Assembly (NCBI GenBank): GCA_036583965.1
Contig: JAZBQD010000019.1
Span: forward strand, 3,091,006-3,155,005
Direction of reading: 5' to 3'
DNA: 64,000 nucleotides
From: Prunella strophiata
Lineage: Eukaryota > Chordata > Aves > Passeriformes > Prunellidae
Below are positions 44,106 through 55,750 of the stretch, piece by piece; the first letter of the stretch is position 1, and the number at the start of each line of letters is the position of its first letter. The translations under genes were made by a program, and so were the position numbers. Below the pieces are notes generated by a model, which was not told the DNA's origin, did no database searches, and saw nothing but the letters and a program-made list of their open reading frames with translations.

Positions 44106-46334
44106 CCACACTGACATCCATGATATTACACCAGGCACCATCCCAGAGCTCCTGACAGGACTGCAGAAAAGAGTTTATAAAGCAGCTCTCAGAAAACTTC
44201 CCAAGCAAGGCCAAGAACAGTAAGTGAAAGTTTAGATCATTAAGGAAGCAGTGAAGGAGGGGAAAACTGGTTTTGTTGCACAGTGCAACAACTTTTACAG
44301 AGAACAGGGTTTTTAGTCTCACACAGAGGGTTAACAACCCCCTGGAAGATGGGCTGGGAATCTCTTACCAAACTGAGTAAATGGAGTTTGAGAATGGGAT
44401 AATCATGATACTGTGGAGTGAGAAGTGGGGAGGAGCAGAACTGCCTCTTTCAACAGCAGGGCAAGATGTTGGGTCAGCTCAACTGTATCATATAACTTTA
44501 CCCTTGGCTTTGCTAAAAGGAGAGGAAGAAAATCAGAATTTAGGTGGTCTGGATTACTCTCTAGAGATTTCTGCCTGCATTATAAAAGAAACCAAATGTG
44601 GTTGTAGCTTAACCCTAACAAAAAGTGAGGAATTATTAATGGGTTTGCCTTCTCCAAGCTGCCTCACTGCACAGCCTGATGGCAGCTAAAGTCTGTGGGA
44701 AGACAGGAGAAGGAGAAGCAGAGGTGAGTGTGTTGCTGTTATGCTTTAGAGAAAACTAAAACTGTTTGGACACAGAGTCTGATTTAATCTGGCTCATTTT
44801 TGGTGAGCTGGGAAGGAATCTTTATGTGCCAGTGGTAAAGAATAGCTGAGGTAATCATATCTTCAACTGGCACAGCAACGCCTAGAAGACAATGTCGAAA
44901 GGCATTTTAAGGTGTTGTGATTTGACAGAGACTAAGTTTAAAAAGTTCTATGTTGTAATAGCAAAAGTAGTAAAAAGTGTTAGAAACCTCCTTTTCCTTC
45001 CTTCACTCCCTGAAGAAGAAAGGATTATACAGTTGAAATTTGGGGATAAGTCACTTACCAGTGGTTACATCTTCTTTGGCAAGGAAAGGAGGAGCCAGAG
45101 AGTATTTGGGTTTTTTGCAGACACTTACCTGTTAGGCTGTCAGAAATTGTAGGGAAACAAACAAGCCTGAATGCTTCAAAAGGTCTAAGGGAGCAGTAAT
45201 GTGCATCCAGTTGTCATCAGGGTGTGAGAAAAGCTACTTTCAACTTTCTGTCTGCAGTGGATAGAAAGAAAAACTGTATTACCATGGATGGGTGACTTGG
45301 CCATTTTAATATATATTGAAATGTAACATGTAGGTTTTGCCAGCAGATGGGAGAGAGACTTAGAAAGCAGTAAGGCTTCAAGGGAAAATGGGCAGACACA
45401 AATCTCTGAGATGCTGTGGCAAAAAACAATAGTTCATTTGATCATAAGACATCTGTGAAATAAAAACAAATGCAACACTGCCTCTGCACACATCTATTAG
45501 ACATCTCTTAGAGCAGCTGCTTTGTCCTGATGCTCATGCTTTGAAGGAGGTTGGAATATTCCTCAAGTATTCAAAGAAGGGCTCCAAAAAATATTCAGAT
45601 CTTGGAAAGGAAAGCTTATAGTAAGAGCTTTAAGGAGTTCAGTCTGTTGAGCTTTATGCATGGAGAAGTGGCCTGAGAGCCAGGAACTTCTTGATCTAAT
45701 GGAAGTGTAACAAAATCCAGTGGCTGCAGGGAGACAGGTGAATTCAACTCTAAAACAAAAAGTAATTTCTTTGTAATAACCATTATTAAATATTGGAACA
45801 CATTAGTACAGAATTTGGCTGACTTTGTTCTTCTTAGCCTTTAAGAAAGACCAGATCCTGTTGTAATTCAAAACTTCAATCCAGCTTCCAGAAAACATTC
45901 CATGGCCTACAGAAACAGGGCTTGGAAACAGATGATCAGTGGGGTGGTCCCTCCTGCCCAGAGAGCACATGTACAGGTAGCAGGTACTTCTTTAAGAAAA
46001 TAAACAAAGACCTGCTTTAAAAGACAGAGTGTAAACTGATCTGACTGATGTGGTCTGATGCAACAGACTTAGCTTTATTGGATTAACTGGCAAACTTTAT
46101 CAGCTTCCCAAGAGTCCCAGGAAAACATTTGAGTGCCCACCCTTTCAAAACTGTTGCTTGAAAAGGACTGAATATAAGCAACAGCAAAAAAGGTGGATCC
46201 AGAGAGCAGAGTGGTTAACCTGTGTGCATAATAGTTAAAATGCCCTGGTTTATGTATTTATATTCACAGCTATAAAGTCAATATGAATCAATTTGTAAAG
46301 CCCTGCTGCTCCTCGTGTAAAAGAACAACCACAC
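44106..46334. other. Intergenic sequence
   Basis: No insertion was recognised over 2.2 kb. The frames at 44381-44689 and 44892-45152 have start codons and lengths of 102 and 86 codons, but no recognised family and no splice or promoter context. Confidence 0.5.
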
Positions 46335-46424
46335 AATCATATAATCCCAGAATGGTTTGGATTGGAAGAGACTTTAAAATCCGTCTAGTTCCAATCCCCT
46401 GCCATGGGCAGGGACACCTCCCAA
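46335..46424 (-). mobile_element. Short CR1 3' end
   Basis: 'atcatataatcccagaatgg', 'tttggattggaagagacttt', 'ccgtctagttccaatcccct' and 'gccatgggcagggacacctc'. Ninety bases of an inverted CR1 end with few differences from the avian consensus as I remember it, so fairly young or well preserved. Confidence 0.94.
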
Positions 46425-47100
46425 CCCCTTGAGTTAAGCAGCAAAGAGCAAAAGTAAAATCTAAATAAAACTTGCCTGTGCTACAATAACCAATCATTTA
46501 CACCACTTTCAACCTGTGATAAACAGATCATTTTTAAAGATTAAAAATAGCAGCAGCATAAATATAAAAGACCCTATTTGCCATGGTCTTAAGCTCACTG
46601 TGCAGGCAGCCTACACTTCTTTTGGGAGATTTGTCTGAGGCTGTGAGCTGAAATGTTTGGAGACCTCTAGCTTCAATTTTCAGAAAGCAACAAATGCATT
46701 TGAATGTTTTAAGTTTTAACATCATTCTTGTGATATTTTTTTTTTTTTTAGGAGACAGACAGTAGATATCTTCAAAGTTTCCTGAAAACAAAAGTCCTCT
46801 GAAGAAGCTTAAAATCAAAAACTTTAGAAATGGGGGGAAAAGCAGTTCCTTTTTTCTTCCTTTGTTTTTCCCAAGACCTGTGAATAAATCAGAAAAAATT
46901 CATATTGTATTTGACAAGCAAATTCTTTAAGAATGATCTAAAAAGCAAGGTGCAAAATCTCTAACAAGTGTCCCTCCTTAGGGCTGGTCCATCTGCACTC
47001 TGAGCTATTCTCCAAAGAGGCAGGTTTGAAGACTCCTGCATACACAACACCCCATGTGGGCTCCCAGCCCACAGTACAGCTCCTGAAAGTAGATTTTGAT
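46425..47100. other. AT-rich intergenic sequence
   Basis: A T-run of about 14 bases lies near 46737-46750. Nothing else was recognised. Confidence 0.55.
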
Positions 47101-47420
47101 GGGTCAAAGCCATTTTATTGAATTAGCCCTTTATTGTTTACATTAAATCCAAGTGAGCTCAGAAATACTGACTTATCCTTCTGAAAGGCTGGATTATACC
47201 GCGTGGCTCGGATGCAAAAAAAGATTAAGGTTTTTATACTAATTACTTCCAGCATGAGGAGTGCATGGATAAGAAGAGCTCTGACTTTGGAGACACTCTG
47301 CTGGGCAGTTCAGAATTATTTGTCAGATTTTTTCTTGGATTTCTCATATTTTTTGCCACGAGTTAAATGACTGTTGCTCCATAATGTAATTTGGAATGCC
47401 ACACTGTCATTAAACCTTGC
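47101..47420. promoter_or_regulatory. Candidate conserved element with FOX/SOX composite
   Basis: ATTGTTTAC at 47133-47141 is the reverse complement of the GTAAACAAT composite seen elsewhere. It sits among GAATTAG (47120-47126) and CATTAAAT. ACCGCGTGGCTCGG (about 47199-47212) keeps three CpGs, and TACTAATTACTT follows at 47238-47249. No repeat similarity. Regulatory role inferred. Confidence 0.3.
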
Positions 47421-48399
47421 ATAGGAGAATTGCCATGTGTGGGACAGAGGGATTTTCTTCTTGTCCCTGGTTGTTTTATCCACTCTACCACCATCACTGG
47501 TGTGGTGATGCAGTGTGGCATCACTTTCTTCCACTCTATATCACCCTTGGAGAAAGTAAGAATCTAGAAAAATATTATCTCATAATTACTAAGTGAGTTT
47601 TCATTCATTTATACTTAATCAGAGAAGTAATCCTGCAGGAAGCAAAGTTTCCCAGATTAAAAAACCCGAGGTGTTTTCAGCAGTTTGGAAAATCCGAGTG
47701 GGATGCAGATGTGAACATTTTGGAAACTTGACATGTCAGATCAGTGTCATGGCTGTAAATCACCAGTGCTGCACTCAGACAAGAGCAGACACACAACGTC
47801 TGTGAGACACTCTCACATGTGTGTGCTTCCCTAAACAAACCCTCATATCCCTCATGATCAAACAGGCACCTGCCTGTGCAGAACAAACTCAACTCTGGGC
47901 AGCTTTCATGGCCAACAATGGAAATTCTTCACAGGGAAATCAGAACTATCAGGGAATTCCATAATTTGTATGGGCAAAACAGATGGCCAGAGGTGCCCAC
48001 AGCTTTCACTGAATGACTTTGCACACAGTGACATCAGATCTTCTCACTACACAAATTACTCCTTGGGGCCTGGGGTCTGTTGGCATTTGTTTGAGTGATG
48101 ATACTCTGTGTAGTTCATGAAACAGAACAAACAGGAGGCTTACAATGAGCCTAAAGATTTGTGAGCTGCTGATCCTACAGAAAGGACACCCTGTATTGCT
48201 TTTACATCCAATACAACAAATACATTTTTATGGTTGTTCTTAGATATTGAGCAAAATGTTTGTATTCAAACTCTAAAGTTACAGAAGGGAAATGCACAAG
48301 TCTTTCCACTTACACAGCAGTGATGGGGAAGGTAAAGCTCACAAAAGGGTCTTGTTTTAAATCTTGCATTCAATAAACTGCTAGAAGAACAAAATGAAA
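47421..48399. other. Intergenic sequence
   Basis: No gene or insertion was recognised. Confidence 0.55.
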
Positions 48400-49020
48400 A
48401 CAAGCTATTGTGTTAATCTCCAGATTAGCCCTCATAGTCTGTCAATTTAATACTGATTAGTAAACAATGTCCATAATTAAGCTGTTGTTGGAGACACAAA
48501 TGCCCCACGAGCCCGAACTAATGCGTAGTATTCAATCCTTTTACAAAGGATGGCAGATACAATTCCAGGAATGTTAATGCTGTCAAGTATCCATGATGTA
48601 CATAACAAAAGAGAAGGCAGAGAGTTGAGGTAATTAAGCTCACACTAGACCTTCTCTCCAACCTGTACGTGTTTATTGACTAAATGTTATTAGGTGCAGT
48701 AAATAAAATGCCACTGAGTCGTGGGACCAAAAATGGGATGAAGTTTATGGGGCTGTCAAACCCTGGATTCCCCTGGCATCAAAGCACACACACCCCCCTT
48801 GCTAAGGCCAGTGACATTAATGTGCATGACAGGGGTCCATGGGGCCGTGGTCCCCTAATTGTTTAGGAGACCTTTTAGTCTGGTTGCAGACTGCATGTCT
48901 TGGTATTTGTGGAGCTAATTGCACTAAAATCCGCCAGCACAGTGTTTGCAGTGATGGGTTAACTCATTTATCCTCAGGATAATACTCAGCTCTTTGTCAA
49001 CCTGGTCTCCCGCATTCACT
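48400..49020. promoter_or_regulatory. Longest CNE-like stretch in the window
   Basis: About 600 bases free of any recognised repeat. Motifs include GTAAACAAT (48460-48468), CATAATTAAG (TAATTA 48474-48479), CGAGCCCGAACTAATGCG (about 48509-48526), GGTAATTAAGC and GACATTAATGTGCATGAC. CpGs persist at 48509, 48514, 48525, 48668, 48720, 48845 and 48932. The text alternates AT-rich homeodomain-type sites with CpG-bearing segments, as typical vertebrate developmental enhancers do. No long frame crosses it. Function and conservation are inferred. Confidence 0.35.
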
Positions 49021-49305
49021 CCTGACTGTCAGCCCAGATGCAGGAGGAAGCAGACTTCCAGCAGTGCTGCCCATGGAAACACCCCAGCTGCACATGTGTG
49101 AGAGCAGAAACATTTAAACAGGAAGCAAAACCATTTTTTCTGTGTTTCCATTATTGGTAACCTGTTATACCTTTCTCATGAGGGTCACAAAGCCCAGACT
49201 TGAGTTTAGACCCTGATAAACTCCAACAGTTGGGACCAGCAGAGATGCTCAGCTGAGGTCCCCTAACTTTATTCTTCTCTACAGGATCTTGAGGATCTTG
49301 GATAA
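49021..49305. other. Intergenic sequence before a CR1 end
   Basis: Nothing recognised. The part just left of 49306 may be a diverged piece of the same CR1 copy. Confidence 0.5.
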
Positions 49306-49364
49306 GAACAAGATGATCTTTAATGTCCCTTCCAACCCAAAGCATTCCATAATTCTGTGATTCA
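49306..49364 (+). mobile_element. CR1 3' terminus
   Basis: 'agatgatctttaatgtccct', 'tccaacccaaagcattccat' and 'aattctgtgattcag' are the sense CR1 3' terminus including one octamer-like repeat. About 60 bases remain clear. Confidence 0.88.
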
Positions 49365-49802
49365 GTTTTGAATTAGCCCCATGCAGCACAGCCCAGACAG
49401 GGAAATGTTCTGGGTCCCCTGTAACATTCTTTTTTTTCCTCTGAAGAAAACATCAAGATGGAAATAATTATAAGCCATTTTTTTATTTTGATCTCAATAT
49501 TTTTACATGGGGACAAGATGTCACTCTGTTTTTCCAGCAGTTTCAGTGACAACAGAATGCAGAAAAATATTTTTTTCTAATATGGACTCTAATATTTACA
49601 AACTCCTGAGTGAAAGTAATGTCCAAAAAATATATTTCCTTTGGACATTTGTCCTTGATTTATGGTATTTTCTCAGACTTCTTGCCCCATGTTTACAAAC
49701 ATGCAATAACAAACAAAATCATAAGTTATTGTAATACAGAAGCACTTTCTGTCCAGGGATCTCAGATGTCTTGGCTCTCAGAGTGATGAAATGTATTGAT
49801 AG
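49365..49802. other. AT-rich intergenic sequence
   Basis: Nothing recognised. Confidence 0.55.
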
Positions 49803-49890
49803 CCCCATTGTACAGTTTGGACATCTGCAAATTAAATTGTTTTGCCAAAGGTCAGAAAGAGCATAAATTAGTGGGAGAACTAGGAAAAAT
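49803..49890 (-). mobile_element. MIR-like (CORE-SINE) relic
   Basis: 'ccccattgtacagtttggac', 'attgttttgccaaaggtcag' and 'aattagtgggagaactagga' line up in order and spacing with inverted MIR blocks ccccattttacagatgagg, gacttgcccaaggtcac and agtggcagagccggga. Diverged but collinear over nearly 90 bases. Confidence 0.5.
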
Positions 49891-50419
49891 ACTCCACTGT
49901 ATCTTCTCCACTCTCCATCCCAGGCTGCCCATGGAACTGCAGAACAGCAACTGAGTGGCTTCCTGTTTGGACATGTGGATTTGATTAAGGCAGGCCACAA
50001 GTTCTCAGAATTTTTGGCCAGGTGGTGACTTAGCTTTTGGGTGTTACAGAAACACAGCACCTCTGCCCTGCCCTCCTGCCACCCTGCAAACCCCCCTGCA
50101 TGTAGGGAGCAGCCCTGCCCCATTCACAGCTGCAGGCACAGAACAGAGAGGGAAGGAGATGGGAGTGGGAATGTGCAAGTCGAGGTTAGGGGTAGCACTA
50201 GACCACAGCACACTAATTTATTTTGGCTTAAACTGCTATGGAATCACAGGTTCAGTGGAAAATGCTTCTTCTAGAAATAGAGCCAGTATTCCTGTCCCTT
50301 GAATAGATTCATAACTGAGACACAGTTTTATCCCACATTTTAAACTTCTCTCTGACACCCAAAAAGCCTCTTTTCCTTATAAAGGGGTAGGATTTGCTCT
50401 GTCTTCACAAAAGCTACAG
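49891..50419. other. Intergenic sequence
   Basis: Nothing recognised. The frames at 49719-50123 and 50041-50274 overlap on opposite strands. Confidence 0.55.

Positions 50420-50462
<43 letters not shown>
50420..50462. repeat. Poly(A)43 tract flanked by a near-duplicate
   Basis: An uninterrupted run of 43 A is bordered on the left by AAAAGCTACAG and on the right by AAAAGCTAGAG. The near-identical flanks look like a target-site duplication around a pure poly(A) insertion, although slippage next to a chance repeat would look the same. Confidence 0.9.
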
Positions 50463-50467
<5 letters not shown>

Positions 50468-52285
50468 AGTTTTCTGCACAGCTGTTTTGGGGTGGTTTTG
50501 TGGATTAAGGAGAGATGGCAGAAAGTGTCACTGTCACAGAGAGCCTGTTGGGCAGCCAACCAGGATCACTGGAGCACTCTCAGAGAACCTCAGGAGTGCC
50601 TGGAAGCCACTCAGACACTGGGGATATAGTGGCTTTGCCAAGGAGCTACCAGAGTTTTCCCAAGCCTGAGCCTTTCCAGAAGGCTGCTGCTCTGCCTTGC
50701 TCTCCAGTTCCAAGCTGTCAGAACTAAAGCAGGTGAGACAACAAAGCACAAAAACACAGCTCAAATCTCCCCAGGTTTCATGATGGTGCTTCAAAGGGAA
50801 CAAAGGTGGCAGCTGACAGCAAAGGAAATTTGGGCTTGGGACTGAAGTACAGAAGTGAGGACTAGAAAGTATAAAAATTTTCCCCATTTGACACAGGAAA
50901 GTCACACAAGAAGTTGCCAGAGCTTTTACTGAGCCACACGGGAGATTAATAGAGGAATAACCTCCGTTTCCACTTACTATCCTGCTTAGATTGGGAAAGG
51001 CTGTTTAGATGAAGACTCCAGTTCTGCTGAAGAAAGCACATTTTCTAAGTAAACCCCATTTTGAGCACATTAGCAGAAAAACAAGAGTATGGATAAACAG
51101 TAGTCCCACTTCACATTTCAAGTGCATCTGAATAAAACAGGAATTTCCCATTGCTTAGCAGGAAAGGAATATGTGTTTCCTCTCCAGATTCATAAAAGAA
51201 ATAGAAACTGATCTGATATTTCTCCTTATTCTTTGAATTGTCTCATCATACAGCTGGTTTGGTTACAATTTGCAGAGACCTTGGAAATACTTAGACGAGA
51301 GAAATAACAGCAGCATTCACACGGTGTATTTTAGAAAAATATTATCCCCTTTCTATATAGGAATATGGACAGGCACATGAAAATTGCTGTCTCTTTTTCC
51401 TACAGGCCACAGCCAAGAGCTAATGATTCATGTGTAAAAGCAAAAATGCCATAATGCACTTAACCAGATGTGGAAAGCTGAAAATGGAGGTGTCAGTGGA
51501 TAGCTGTCCTTAGCTCCTCAGTGTTGCAGTCATCTCTTTCCTTAAGACCTGGAGTGGAAGAGTTTGAAACTCCTCCATGCCAAACAAAGACAGCCCCTCT
51601 CACTAAGAGAGTAAGTTCTTTTAAAAATAAATTGCTAGCTGGAATATTCTCTAGACTAGCTGTAAGCTCTTTGAAAATCTACTCTTTCACATTCACACAG
51701 AGCTTTGGTACCACCAAGTGCACCAAGAGGCAAATAATTACCTGAAGCAAACCTCACCAAAACACACCCTTGAGCTCCTCAGGCCAAATCTCAGCACAAG
51801 AGCAAATTCTGCCAACAGCAGCTTTTTCTTGACTTCTCAACCGCAGAGAGCTGAAGGGAGGCTCAGGCAGAATGGAAATGTGCAAAGTTACAGACTCTGC
51901 AAACATCCTCTCCTGGATCCAGCAGTACCTGTGGAAAATGGGACAGCCTTCAGTCCTGTCAGCTTCCTAGGAAAATTGCTCATGGAAGCACTGGATAGCA
52001 GGCAGAATTAGCAAAGGTCTGCTCTTTACACCCTTTAAAATAGCCCTGCTCCATTAGCCTGGCATGGGACACCCAAAGCACCTTGTTGGGACAGCTGGGG
52101 TGGCTGTGACAGGGCAGAAGGGCAGGAGAGCAGCTGCAGCAGGGTGGCTCCAACATCCTTCCCACCCCACCTGCTCTGCAGTGCAGCGTCTGCCTCCAGC
52201 AAGAAAAGGGTGTCCAGGTGCAGGGAAGTCAAGCTTCACACACTGATACACAATTTCATTGTGATCTTGAGCAAATTGTTTGGAA
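50463..52285. other. Intergenic sequence
   Basis: No insertion or gene was recognised. The minus-strand frame 50534-50905 and plus-strand frames 51521-52011 have no family character. Confidence 0.5.
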
Positions 52286-52335
52286 TCAGGGGACTACTTT
52301 TACAGAATCTTCAGGGGACTACTTTTACAGAACCT
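52286..52335. repeat. Two-copy tandem duplication, 25-base unit
   Basis: TCAGGGGACTACTTTTACAG plus AATCT (52286-52310) is followed directly by the same unit ending in AACCT (52311-52335). One mismatch in 25 indicates a recent duplication. Confidence 0.95.
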
Positions 52336-52957
52336 TAAGTTCTTAATATAGCAGAATTACACACCTAAATAGCTTTGTCATCTCAGTTAAAATTTCTCAG
52401 TTCCAGTGAAAAATAAGACATCAACCCTTCCTTGTTTCTGTGGAATGCAATAGGAATAAAGATAAGTCTCTAAGATGCCAGGGTAAGTATCAGCAGAGAT
52501 ATTTAATGAAGTCAACAGAGCTTGTATTAAAATGTCATTTTAAAAAAGAGGGTTTAGCTCAGCTTTCTGACCATACAGGGTCTGTCCTCTCCACAAACAT
52601 CCTTACTTGCACATTTCAGTCATTAGTGCCTGGACTGACAGGAAGAGGTTTCAGAGAAATTAAAGACACTGAATGTTTTAAAGAAGGTACCTCTTCTGTA
52701 AGAGCTTGGCAGTGTCCCACCACTGAGAAAAACCTGTGGGACAAGCTCAGCCCTCACCAGGCACCAGGAATCCACAGGACAAAGAGGCTTTAGCTCTGCC
52801 CCAAAAACAGAAAAACTTCGTTCAGAAAATCCAATGACACACACCAATACAGGGACCATGATTAATTGTTCCACTCTTTGCCAAACTTCTTGTTTAAAAA
52901 TCCTTTTCACTGCTTCAGGCATTATCACTTTGCCTGGTGCTTACCTCTCTTTTGTGA
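52336..52957. other. Intergenic sequence
   Basis: The 117-codon frame at 52440-52793 has no recognised family and no splice context, so it is treated as chance. No repeat was recognised. Confidence 0.5.
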
Positions 52958-53068
52958 GCACTTTGAGGAAATGGTTTAGTGGTCAACATGGTGGTGGTGC
53001 TGAGTTGAAGGTTGGACTTGATAACCTTAAAGGTCTTTTCCAACTTTAACAATTCCATGATTCTATGA
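52958..53068 (+). mobile_element. Old-type CR1 3' end
   Basis: 'gggttagtggtcaacatggt'-like sequence (here 'atggtttagtggtcaacatg'), 'gagttgaaggttggacttga', 'ccttaaaggtcttttccaac' and the octamer end 'caattccatgattctatgac'. Sense orientation. It belongs to the 'aaggtcttttccaac' subfamily also seen at 63440. Confidence 0.92.
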
Positions 53069-53737
53069 CTAATTTACCTTTCTTCTTCATTTCATACAGG
53101 GTTACCAGACTGCATACATAAATCTCCCCTTTCTCTTGATTTATCAGTTCAGCAGCAACCATGAGGACAAACTCTTACCCACAGTTCCACATTCCCTGGA
53201 TAGTTCCACCCATCTCTGAAATTCCTTCATGCTCTCCCAGCCCAGCACAGAGTTTCTCACCCTTGTAGCTGTAATTTGTGAAGAGTCCTTACAATCCTTC
53301 CTGGTGGGCTGTAGAGGACACTTGGTTCTGCAATGTTCCTGAAGCTTCTTTTCTCCAGCTGGATTGGAACAATCCTACCGAGTTGTTATTATAAAAAAAT
53401 TAAAGTGCATCTGGCACCTTCTAGTATTGCTTGGTTTGATCAGCCAAGGACACAGGTGGTACAGTTCCTATTTCAACAATCTGTTGCAAAACAGAGAGGA
53501 AATGGTTTCTGTGGCTGTCCAGTGGAGAGGATATGGACTGTGTGCCTCTGAATGGAAGTCTTTGAACACACACCTTTCCAAACCCCAAAACAGCATCATA
53601 GACATCAATTAGGATTAAGGCCAAAGCAGCTCAAAGAAGAGCACAGAAATTGCCCACTATGTCAGATCTAAAATCTTCTGAGTTCACCCTTGTCCCTGGG
53701 AGGAAAGAGGGGTGAGAGTAGCAGATATTGAGGGAAG
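53069..53737. other. Intergenic sequence
   Basis: Nothing recognised. The two plus-strand frames at 53333-53612 overlap in different phases. Confidence 0.55.
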
Positions 53738-53906
53738 AATGTGCTCAGAGAGGTTGTGGACTCCCCATCCTTGAAGTGTTCAAGATCAGGCTGGATGGGA
53801 CTCTGAATTTCTTGGTCTGGGGGAAGGTGTCCCTGTCCATGGCAGGGGTAGGAATGAGATGGGCTTTAAAGCCCTTCCAATCCCAACCATTCTGGGATTC
53901 TGTGAA
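53738..53906 (+). mobile_element. CR1 LINE 3' end
   Basis: 'tgctcagagaggttgtggac', 'ctccccatccttgaagtgtt', 'caagatcaggctggatggga', 'ggtgtccctgtccatggcag' and a 3' end 'accattctgggattctgtga'. Sense orientation, about 170 bases. Confidence 0.94.
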
Positions 53907-55219
53907 TGCAGGACACAGGCCAAATATAGCACAGCTCAGTCTGAACCCCACCAGCTTCCAGCAATCAAAGGGGTGAGGAGCTTCTGAGCCAGGGTTGCAA
54001 CAAATAAACACTTGCAAAAGCCACCAAGAATTTTATGGTTCTCACTTTTTGCCTTCTCTAAGTTGTTGGAAGGTCAGCTGTGATAAAATATTCCAGAGCA
54101 ATTCACAATTCTGTTATTTGCTAAAGTTCCTTATAAAAAGGTGAAATGGCCTCTTTCACATCACCCAGTAGTTTCCAAACAGAATGTTATCTAAATAGTG
54201 CTTAGCTGCATTGAATCACTGGTTTTCACACCACAGTTAAGCTAAACCCATTTGAATAATTTTTTAATAATTTGCATCTCCCTTTGCAAATTAAGATATT
54301 GCTTAATCCATCTCCCATTCCAAGAACCAACTCTTTAAATTTGCTGTAGGTCTGATCCCCTGATAAATCCCAGTTACCCATTTCTCCTGCCTTTGCAGAG
54401 GCAGAATTCCCAGTCTGCTCAAAAGAGTCAACTGGATTGTCTGTTCATCCTTCAAATCTGTTTGTTCCTCATTCCCCAAATGCAGGGACATGGGAGATGT
54501 TCTGAAGAGAAAAAAAGAAACACATAACCCCTAACTTTGTGCAGCTTAGTTAGAATTTAAAAATAAATTGTAAGATATTTTTCTGTAAGCAGAGGCTCAG
54601 GCAAAGTTTCTTCTATGTCAGTGAGAGTTTGTTCAACAGCTTTGAGCAACTCTGGCTCACTTCACAAATGAAATGAGCTGAAGTTTTTGTGTCAGTTCTC
54701 ATTTACCATGCAACAATCACGACAGAGGCAGCAGTTACACCCTGGAAGGGTGGAGGATTGGGGTTGCTGAGCAGAGGATTCACAGCAACTGTCACCCATC
54801 ATCTCTGCTGGTGGTTCCAACCAAGAATGCCATGGAAAATCCTACTGCATTTTCCCCTGAAGGCATTCCCTAAGGCAGAAGGAAAGTAGGTTATAATTTG
54901 CTGCAAGAAAACTGGGCATTACTCCATAAAGGCAGAAGAAAAAAAAAAAAAAGTGATATTTTAAAAGAAGGTTATGAAATCAGATGCCATCTTGTGGCCA
55001 AAGCTCATGGAATTGCTATGGGAGATACAAAATAGCCACAAAACACACAATAAATAAACAGACAAAGGAGAAGAAATAAGGGATTAAAAGACTGGTGACA
55101 CACTAGGGAGACTTTAAGTCTCCAGGTCTGTAGTCCTCTTTTAAATGTTTTTCTGTTTGCAGGTGCAGAACCAATTCCTCCACACTTCTGACAATTAAAC
55201 TCCAGTTAAAGATTGAATT
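53907..55219. other. Intergenic sequence with CTCF-like motif
   Basis: No gene was recognised. The CTCF-like site at 54985-54997 and an A14 run at 54939-54952 are the only notable items. Confidence 0.5.
54985..54997 (-). promoter_or_regulatory. CTCF-like motif
   Basis: The minus strand reads CCACAAGATGGCA, which matches the core CCASYAGRKGGCR at 12 of 13 positions (only the Y position differs). It has the same orientation as the site at 1465-1477. It is not in a CpG-rich context. A single motif of this quality is expected occasionally by chance. Confidence 0.35.
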
Positions 55220-55275
55220 AATGATGAGATGGTCTTTATGGCTCCTTCCAATCAAAACCATATTTAGATTCTTTG
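55220..55275 (+). mobile_element. Probable CR1 3' terminus remnant
   Basis: 'atgatgagatggtctttatg', 'gctccttccaatcaaaacca' and 'tatttagattctttg' match the CR1 terminus with several changes. Only about 55 bases. Confidence 0.5.
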
Positions 55276-55448
55276 CATAGAAAAGCTACTTATGGCCTTT
55301 TGGATTATTTCAGATCACCTCCCATGTCCCATATGACTGGCTGTGTCTTCTTTGTAGAATAGGAAACCACCAGACAATCAGGTAAAGCCTTTACTGTCAC
55401 ACATTTTAAATTATTCTCATTCCTATTTCATGGATTTGTTAATGAGAA

Positions 55449-55750
55449 ATCACAGGATCACAGACTGGTCTGGGTAGGAAATGACCTTAAAGATCATCCA
55501 CTCCCAACCCTGCCATGGCAGGGACACCTTCCACTATGCCAGGTTGCTCCAAGCCCCATCTAACCTGGCCTGGAACACTGCCAGGGATCCAGGAACAGCC
55601 ACAGCTCCTCTGGGCACCCTGTGCCAGGGCCTCATCACCCTCACAGCCAGGAATTCCTTCCCAATATCCCATCTAACCCTTGCCTTCTGTCACTAGGAAG
55701 CCATTCCCCTCTTGTCCTGTCACTCCAGGGCCTTGTCTGAAGTCCCTCAC
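55449..55750 (-). mobile_element. CR1 LINE 3' fragment, 'cagactggtctggg' variant
   Basis: 'atcacaggatcacagactgg', 'tctgggtaggaaatgacctt', 'ctgccatggcagggacacct', 'tccactatgccaggttgctc', 'gccagggatccaggaacagc', 'tgtgccagggcctcatcacc' and 'aggaattccttcccaatatc' to 'cctcttgtcctgtcactcca'. It shares the unusual cagactggtctggg start and 'ccaggaacagccacagc' with the copy at 60045, so both belong to one young-looking subfamily. Confidence 0.95.

Noticed and set aside
44892..45152. 86-codon frame that looks mildly protein-like
   Set aside because: No recognised family, no splice sites in phase, and similar frames are expected by chance in 64 kb.
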